Positions 58,401-64,000 of a DNA stretch of 64,000 bases are shown here, piece by piece. Position 1 is the stretch's first letter. Every line of letters starts with the position of its first letter. Below the pieces are notes generated by a model. That model saw only the letters and a list, made by a program, of their open reading frames with translations, was not told the DNA's origin and made no database searches. The DNA comes from Chimonanthus salicifolius. Lineage: Eukaryota; Streptophyta; Magnoliopsida; Laurales; Calycanthaceae. The position numbers were made by a program, and so were the translations under genes. The stretch lies in assembly GCA_013350335.1 (NCBI GenBank), contig CM023538.1, positions 51,635,269 to 51,699,268 of the forward strand. Reading direction: 5' to 3'.

Positions 58401-60822
58401 GTTTTGTCTTAGCCGTTGACCGAACCCATTTCCTGTGGCTAAATATCTTTGATTTCTCTCTGAAGGTAGGCTACATCACAACACACACAAAACAATTCTC
58501 CCCCTAAGAAGAATTCTGATGAAACTTCCCTACTTACAAGCATACTTCAGGATCCAATTTATAATCTCTCTCTTTAAAAGGGCCCAAACATGACAAGCAA
58601 CATCTGAAGCCGAGTTCTACACATTTTCCAACTTACAAGCATCGAATAACTGACACATATGGAGTCTATTTTTAAAAAGATTAGATAATGTGATAAGTAG
58701 GTAAGGGGTGAAAGATACTCACATGAGTAGATAATATGCTCCACCATTCTAAGTGGAGTTCTACTTCTGAATAAATAAGGTTTATTCGCCAGAATTTTCA
58801 GAGGAGTCGGGCCATCCTTATTCTGACTTGAGCGGAAAGAAGGGTGCTTTTGAAGTATGACGTAAGCCATTCCTGTCAATCACATGAGAGGACAAACAAA
58901 TGAACTATATATGTTTGTTTCTCTGTTATATTAAATTATATCCAGAATTAAATCAGAATTTGTTTTAGGAGTTCTTGAAATTATATCAAGAATTAAATGG
59001 ACGATAAATTTAATAATTAAATTAACTCAAAACACTTCCCCTTAAATAAATAAATAAAACAAACCCAATTCTCACTCATATTCCCACTCAGACTCGTGAG
59101 AATAAATAAAATCAGAATTTTAATTTAACTCAAATATCCTTATCATTAAGAAATATATTAGTATTGAGATTAAGAAATATATAAAACCAACAAATGAAGT
59201 AAAAAAAAAAAAATTAAAACAACCCGACCCGACCAGTTTTCCCTTTTTCCTTGACCCACTCTAGTTCCTCTAGAATTAAGGATAACCATACCCTCTACAT
59301 TCATCCATTTATTGAAACTTGTCTCCAACCAAAGTTTCAATGCATACAAGGCTTGTGAAGATGGACCATGCCAGTCCGTTTATTTAAAAATGTGCTTTTA
59401 GGTTCAGCTGTATATATTTATGGTTTTACTTCAATTTGTCATAAATATTGATTATACATAAATTTTGTTATTTGCATAAATTTGAAGGACACGTCATTCG
59501 AAATGCTAAGCCAACCCATTGATCATGAATTCTAAAATTTGATAATGTCATGCTAAAAATGTAATTGAGCCCTCACTGTATGTGACTGGTTTTTTTTTTT
59601 TTGGTCTATTATTATTACTATTATTTTATCATCAAAATTAGTTGAAATAAAGAATCTTGTTTTTTCGTGAAAGTAAGAGGAACATTGGTAATTTTTATTA
59701 TGATGGATACTCTTCTACATTTCCTCTATTTAATTAACAAAATGAGAAGTTGTGTAAATTTTATTTAAAAATATTTGTATTCTATTAAGTTTTCTTTTTA
59801 ATCTAAAATGTTTAATTTAATCCTATGAACTTAGACCATGTGAGCTAACCCTGCATCAATTTTCATTTAAAGAAAGTTGAAGAGAGTGGCAAGTGGTGAT
59901 AGAGAGAGAGATCATACGGTAATCATCATCTAAGAGTGCACAATGAAGAGTGGTATTGCCATTGCCCCTTTACCTGTCTATGGTGTTTGGATCAGCATAC
60001 TTGTAAAGAATTCTTTAGTTATTGAAACAGCCCCTAGAAGCAATGAAAAGAGGGGTCTTTTCCTCACAATTAGCTTCATTAACTAGTTTAGGACAAGCAT
60101 CTGCCATGCTTTTGCATAAATCCTTCATGCTTAAAGTACTTAGCACCAAGGTGGAAAGCAGTGTTACCCTTCTCCGTCCTTTATCTTTAAGATGCTTTCT
60201 TTGTCTTAAAATTTTTCAAATGTTTTCTTTGCATCCTCCTCATTCCGGGTCAACTGCCATGTGCAACGGTGTTGAATGGGGTGAGAGGGTGGTGGCATTC
60301 AGGGTATTGATCATAGCCTCATAGCCATCAACTGCAGTATTCCACCTTCTACTAAAATAATCTTCCTTCCTTGTTACATTCCTCAATTAGATCTGGAAAG
60401 TAAGAGAGAATCATTTTGCATATATCTACACTCAGGATACCTTCGGCTGCAACAGCTGCATGGAGGACTGTATTCCCTTCCTTGTCCTTCATCTTCACGT
60501 CATCTCCATCAACATGTCTCAGCACTTTTTCTATTACTTGTTTTGGAGTGGATCGAGCTACCAACAAGTGGAGAGCTGTTTGATTTCTTTGATCGGAACT
60601 GGGCATCCTTGCCTTTCTTGCAAGAGGCACCTTCTCATAAGCTTCAACTACAATTTCCCAGCATTCTCCTTCAACGCTTTGGTACAAAAGATTCAGTAGT
60701 TTTTTGAAACAGGGCATGTCTCGATACCAGTTGGACTGATTCTCATAAGCTTTCAGCCAAACACGCCATTCTTTTTCTATGGCTTCCTTCTTCGAGTCAT
60801 CATAGGTAATTTCGACCTCCAT
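51773..60822 (-). CDS. Ankyrin-repeat/PGG-domain membrane protein gene (locus)
   Basis: A multi-exon minus-strand gene of the plant ankyrin-PGG family (relatives of ITN1 and ACD6, membrane proteins linked to stress and defence). I place exons at 60352-60822, 59918-about 60345 (degenerate), 58723-58872, 57934-58038, 56378-56467, 56221-56256, 56065-56106, 55788-55934, 54124-54551 and 51773-52414. The last eight have GT/AG borders and consistent codon phase. Together they give 545 codons plus a stop, with no internal stop. The shattered second exon means the gene is either a pseudogene, an N-terminally shortened gene or affected by sequence error. The introns hold a small palindromic element and a SINE-like sequence. 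No expression evidence can be seen here. Confidence 0.75.
52695..52936. mobile_element. Small GATATCGGCC-rich inverted-repeat element in intron
   Basis: A 242-bp segment bounded by AGGGGTATAAATCTCG and, inverted, AGGGGTACAAAAATCG (13 of 16 identical). The interior is full of GATATCTCGGCCGATA-type palindromes. No clean target duplication was found. It lies in the last intron of the ankyrin-PGG gene. Similar ATATCGGC motifs at 2265-2525 suggest a second, decayed copy. Confidence 0.55.
54124..54551 (-). CDS. Ankyrin-PGG gene, exon with C-terminal ankyrin repeats
   Basis: 428 nt between acceptor ATTAG|GTAAGC and donor AAT|GTGCGT. It starts KLVRKIERMKQRHMLAYKIM, a basic linker helix. Ankyrin-like units follow: NTTILIAAENGVTEMVEGIL, LKNAVLLAVENRQTHVYELL and GNNALHLAATRSS. 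The end, LLWEIKWYN, is the usual sequence before the final PGG exon in this family. Confidence 0.8.
55275..55440 (-). mobile_element. tRNA-derived SINE-like sequence
   Basis: The minus strand carries a Pol III A box, TAGCTCAACCGG (about 55418-55429), and, about 40 bp further, a near-consensus B box, GGTTTGAGTCT (one change from GGTTCGAGTCT). This is the spacing of tRNA-derived plant SINEs. An A-rich stretch lies near 55280 on that strand. It is in an intron of the ankyrin-PGG gene. No target duplication was established, and a decayed tRNA is the alternative. Confidence 0.5.
55788..55934 (-). CDS. Ankyrin-PGG gene, linker exon
   Basis: 147 nt between acceptor TGACAG|ATTCAG and donor CCAG|GTTCAA. 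It reads SELDEEWSLMAPVKSYLKTC onward, with an internally repeated MAPVKSYLKTC / MAPIKSFIKTC unit. A hydrophobic stretch FIIIVSFLIKHILPG completes the exon and joins smoothly to KLVRK of the next. An earlier acceptor would break the codon phase, so I chose this one. Confidence 0.65.
56065..56106 (-). CDS. Ankyrin-PGG gene, 42-nt micro-exon
   Basis: Reads DKENSKDTSRKPA between acceptor TTAAG|GCGAT and donor TGCAG|GTGTGT. Its phase matches both neighbours. Charged linker sequence. Confidence 0.55.
56221..56256 (-). CDS. Ankyrin-PGG gene, 36-nt micro-exon
   Basis: Reads LEKPDHEQIIG between acceptor ATCAG|ATTTAG and donor GGAG|GTATGA, in phase with both neighbours. Confidence 0.55.
56280..56303. 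repeat. (AAT)n microsatellite
   Basis: A short trinucleotide run in an intron. An (ATT)n run lies in another intron near 57725-57745. Confidence 0.9.
56378..56467 (-). CDS. Ankyrin-PGG gene, 90-nt linker exon
   Basis: Reads SQMMHKILSSRSFYLGDTKN onward between acceptor TCTAG|GATCAC and donor GAAAG|GTTAGT, in phase with both neighbours. Confidence 0.65.
57934..58038 (-). CDS. Ankyrin-PGG gene, 105-nt exon
   Basis: Reads IWVVDLEDEYKSEVDYCRQA onward, finishing SECFNTVKRLIMS. Acceptor is ATACAG|GTATAT and donor TCTG|GTGAGT. The sequence is family-like linker between ankyrin repeats and the C-terminal part. Confidence 0.7.
58723..58872 (-). CDS. Ankyrin-PGG gene, exon with ankyrin end
   Basis: Reads MAYVILQKHPSFRSSQNKDG then PTPLKILANKPYLFRS and RMVEHIIYSC. 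Acceptor is TTGACAG|GAATGG and donor CTCAT|GTGAGT. It joins the preceding degenerate exon through a split Arg codon (LLDDDY-R-MAYV). Confidence 0.75.
59918..60345 (-). pseudogene. Degenerate ankyrin exon of the ankyrin-PGG gene
   Basis: Ankyrin sequence is plain but scattered over all three frames: TLSPHSTPLHMAVDPE, then KESILKIKDGEG, then GNTAFHLGAKYFKHEG, then EEKTPLFIASRGCF, then NGNTTLHCALLDDDYR at the donor ACC|GTATGA. At least four frame changes and several stops lie in about 430 bp. The donor and final codon phase are still intact. The low-coordinate border is firm; the upper border is approximate. Confidence 0.75.
60352..60822 (-). CDS. Ankyrin-PGG gene, first exon (N-terminal ankyrin part)
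   Basis: 156 codons from the ATG at 60822. It starts MEVEITYDDSKKEAIEKEWR. Ankyrin units follow: NQTALHLLVARSTPKQVIEK, EGNTVLHAAVAAEGILSVDI, and a partial third (PDLIEECNKEGR), then a stop that coincides with the first frame break of the degenerate region. No signal peptide. Further upstream (60823-60900) is purine-rich on the minus strand and may be 5' UTR. Confidence 0.7.
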   Translation of the reverse strand: MEVEITYDDSKKEAIEKEWRVWLKAYENQSNWYRDMPCFKKLLNLLYQSVEGECWEIVVEAYEKVPLARKARMPSSDQRNQTALHLLVARSTPKQVIEKVLRHVDGDDVKMKDKEGNTVLHAAVAAEGILSVDICKMILSYFPDLIEECNKEGRLF

Positions 60823-60901
60823 AGACTGGGGAGCCCTCCTCCTTCTCTTCGACTGAGTGATGCTTCTCTTCTCCCTCTCCTACCTTGGACTTGAGGATGT
60901 G

Positions 60902-61863
60902 AATGATTAAGGCCCCCTTTGGAAGAGTCTCATTCTGGCGAGAAATTATCAATCTAAGATAATGCCATTTCAATATATTTTAGCGTATAATAGAATGAAG
61001 AATCTTACTCATATTGTTAGAAAATATAAAAGGCAGAAGAATCTTTAGCTATCTTATTGTGTCTCATTATTATAAAAATTATGAGAGGAGATTTTATTTA
61101 AAAATAAATTTTAGAACTTAACTTCTTCTTAAAATCACAGTGACATTAAAATTAAGCATAATTTGATGTTTAAGTCTTTGTTTATATTTAAAACATTTTA
61201 TAAAAGTTATAAAAGTATATAAGACAATGTATATATATGTACCAATTTGGTTGGATTTGTTGTCATGAATTGATCAAATAGTATGAATCATAATACTCAT
61301 ATTTACTCTTTCAAACTTTTTAATGTATATATTTTTATGATTGAATTTTTAACTTTATTTTTCAAACATAATTGATGAGTACTCAAAACTAGGGAACGGA
61401 TACACATGGAACCACATAAATTACTCTTAAGAAAAAATGTTTAAATTATTTTATTTATATAATATAACAAGAAAGACAGAATAAGAACTAAGGTCGTTTG
61501 TTGAGACTTGAAAATAACTGTACTATTTAATTTTGACTATTAGGTCTACATATAAAATTGTGCAACAATGACAAAATAATTGGGAAAAGGAAAGACCTCA
61601 GATTTGATGCAGAAAAAAATTAATGGCTTACTTCAAATCCATAACCATTAATATATTTTTAAAATAATCATCTTTGGTTGCGAATGCTGTTAAGCTACTC
61701 AAATCTTCGGACTAGCACATGGGTTTGTCTTTGAGATCACCATCCGTTGGAGAAAGTAAAAATATCAAATCAGGCGGTTTAATATTAAGATCACTGTTAT
61801 TGGTTAGCTGGGCACCACCAACGACTGAGCAAAAGCTTTACCATTGCTCATTTCCACAAACGT
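60902..61863. other. AT-rich stretch upstream of the ankyrin gene
   Basis: Would contain the promoter if the gene is expressed. I cannot single out a convincing TATA box among many AT runs. No other feature seen. Confidence 0.4.
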
Positions 61864-62319
61864 AGGTGTCTATTCTCCTACAGTCATTTTATTTTCTCTG
61901 TTTTGGCAGAATACCCATTTTACCCTTCCATCTATCCATACAAAATATTAAAAAAAATAACAATGAAAGTTCAGAAATCGGCCAATCCAAAAAGACAAGC
62001 CGAGCCACCCTAAAGCTTGGTTTTTTCTGCGTTGGCTAAGATTTTTCGACCGATTTTTACAACTAAAGTATCAATTTTAGTGAATAAGATATGCTTTTGG
62101 ACTTAAAAAATCGACTTCAAAGAATTTAATTCTTAGTTCTTTAGAGACGATTTTTTAATCTTAAATTATATATTTTTCACTAAAAATTAGTATCAAAATT
62201 TATAAAATTCAGAGTAGATAAATTTTGATATGTTATTTTTAAAAATCGATCAAAATATAATCTCGTATGAAATTCCGAATCAAATACGAAAAATTATTTT
62301 CACGGGTCCAAACAAAGTA

Positions 62320-62412
62320 CTAATTTTCTTTGTCTCCATGTGCGGTGGAGAACTATATGAAAACTTATTTTTTTTTATTGATTCTCCATCCGTACTTCAA
62401 TTCTTATTTATT
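62320..62412 (+). repeat. Direct repeat with window end
   Basis: CTCCATGTGCGGTGGAGAAC followed by TATAT(G/A)AAAACTT occurs here and at 63943-63974, with further matching sequence on both sides. It suggests a duplicated element that extends past the window end. Confidence 0.65.
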
Positions 62413-63074
62413 AGTGCCAAATTGCCAATCCAACACAAGTCCCCCGAGAACTTTAAAACCCAACACTAAGTCCTTATTTTCTTTATCTCGGTTCATTAAT
62501 ATTGAACGTTGTGTCACCAAAAACAGTGACAAAACATTCAATAACTTTGACAGTTGTAGAGAAGCCCTTAATAAATTTTTGTCTCGGTGTGACCACCTCC
62601 ATTTTTATACCCATTAGTGCTATCCTCAAATTTAGTTTTAGTCGATGTGGGAGAAATCCGTGAAGCCTTGTGATGCCATCCATCCAAGACGTGGGAACGT
62701 GGGAGTGTGGTGGTATTGTTCCATACTTCCAGGCAAACTTAGCTCAAAGTCCAAAATGTAATGGGTAAAACTGTATTCAATCTTCATACATATCAACAGA
62801 CAACCTGGCAACAAAGCTCCAATTCATGCTTGAAATTTCTAAACTTAATTTTTTTTATAAATACTATTTCTAAGCATATTTTCTTGATAAGTATTTTAAT
62901 TAAAAATTCTTCACATTTTTTTAACTTAAAATGTTTAGTGTGGAGCTTCTTGTCCAGTGGCATTAGAAAATTGGTGGTGTCACTTATAATCATGTATATA
63001 AAATAATAAATATTTTAATAATTTCACATGTACAGACCGTTGGTAAACCCAAACCCAAAAGGGCAAATCCAAAA

Positions 63075-63475
63075 AGGGGAGCTGAACCACTTCAAAATTT
63101 AGTTTTTTCCGAGTTTGACTCGGGTTCTCAAATGAGATCGTTTTTCAGTCGATTTCTACAAACAATTTATCAAAATCTATCAACTCTTAATTTTATGAAC
63201 TCGGAGACTAATTTTAAGTGAAAATGATATAGTTTTGGGTTTAAAAAATCGTTTCCAAAGAATTAAAAAAAAATAATTTTTTCTCTTAATTCTTTGTAGA
63301 CGATTTTTGAATCTTAAAATTATACCATTTTGACTTGAAATCAGTCTCGGAGTTCATAAAATTCAGAATAGATGAATTTTGATATCTTGTTTGTAGAGAT
63401 CGATCGAGAAATGACCTCATTTGAAAACCTGAGCCAAATGCAGAAAAAACAAAAATGGCTCACCATTTTCTGAAC
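63075..63475. repeat. Long hairpin (inverted repeat, about 170-nt arms)
   Basis: Arm 1 (about 63080-63265) and arm 2 (about 63285-63470) are inverted copies. Paired landmarks are CTCAAATGAGATC with GACCTCATTTGA, TTTTATGAACTCGGAGACT with its complement near 63340-63362, and CAAAGAATTAA with TTAATTCTTTG. Identity is roughly three quarters by eye. Confidence 0.8.
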
Positions 63476-64000
63476 ATTCATTTTTCATTTAAATATTTCG
63501 TTCGGAAGGTGGGAGGGTAAAGTGGATATTTTGCTAAACCCGTATGAGAAAAAAGAAAATGCCTATTGGAGAATAGGCACCTTAAATTTAACTATTACCA
63601 AGATTTATGTAGTTAGGTTTTAAATTTGATTTACACTCAACAATCATTCTTATAGGTTACTTCCATCGACTAAATTAATTTGTGTAAATTGAGAATTTTA
63701 TACATATTCATAAAATTAGTCTAAAAATACTTCTATTGATATTAAAGGGAAAAAAAAGGATTGAATAAATAGATGAAATAAGTGGGAAATTATGAGATTA
63801 CCTTTTTCGTTGACCTCCACAAACAAATAGGGAATCTATCTCGTTTATTGTACCCCTGTTGAAATAAACCCAAGGTTTTTTCCTATTTTTTTTTTTTAAT
63901 TGATTCCCCTGTCCATACTTCATTCCTTATTTTCTTGATCTCCATGTGCGGTGGAGAACTATATAAAAACTTTTATTTTATTTCATTGATTCTTGCATCC

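Larger units (their letters stand above)
61864..63582. mobile_element. Long-inverted-repeat element, MITE X superfamily
   Basis: The left end AGGTGTCTATTCTCCTACAG mirrors the right end CTATTGGAGAATAGGCACCT. Inverted similarity runs for several hundred bases, through the CCATTTTACCCTTCCA motif shared with MITE X, a TTCAGAAA block and a GAGCCA...TTTTTTCTGC block. It contains a strong hairpin (63075-63475), a partial second one (62040-62265) and about 0.8 kb of other sequence between. No transposase and no clean target duplication. Confidence 0.65.

Overview
This is plant nuclear DNA. It is AT-rich and dominated by nested transposable elements: an Athila-type Ty3/Gypsy retrotransposon with a tRNA-Asp-like primer site, plant LINE ends, and Stowaway-, hAT-, Harbinger- and Mutator-type elements. 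The only host gene is an ankyrin-repeat/PGG-domain membrane protein, a plant-expanded family. Nothing bacterial or organellar was seen, and the species cannot be named from this sequence.

Positions 1-29.6 kb are an island of old, nested repeats. A broken retroelement ORF (279-820) is followed by a palindromic TTCGAA array (886-1765). A 5'-truncated LINE lies at 3967-4374 with a perfect 14-bp target duplication. Four related LTR-like elements without coding regions (A 5317-7862, B 11843-13250, C 20176-23349, D 15772-19545) each have TGT...ACA ends and a perfect 5-bp target duplication. A, B and C each sit inside a copy of the same short terminal-inverted-repeat element (MITE X). A and B occupy the same nucleotide position of that MITE in opposite orientations. 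A fifth solo LTR (E, 9655-11071) interrupts one copy of a duplicated segment whose empty counterpart is near 3.6 kb.

Positions 29655-44644 hold one complete Athila-type element on the minus strand: two ~3.03-kb LTRs about 0.7% different by eye, a GTGAG target duplication, primer site, purine tract, a broken gag and a 1330-residue pol reading frame. The gag stops, a gag frameshift and a lost RNase H aspartate mean this copy cannot move by itself.

Positions 44.6-51.7 kb hold a hAT MITE (46342-46632) and a 2.1-kb Harbinger-like element (47323-49469) that carries seven 158-bp tandem repeats.

Positions 51773-60822 (minus) are the ankyrin-PGG gene. Eight downstream exons splice in one unbroken frame of 545 codons by my reading. 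The upstream ankyrin exon (59918-about 60345) is shattered by frameshifts, while the first exon (60352-60822) reads well to its end. The window closes with a long-inverted-repeat, hairpin-forming element (61864-63582).
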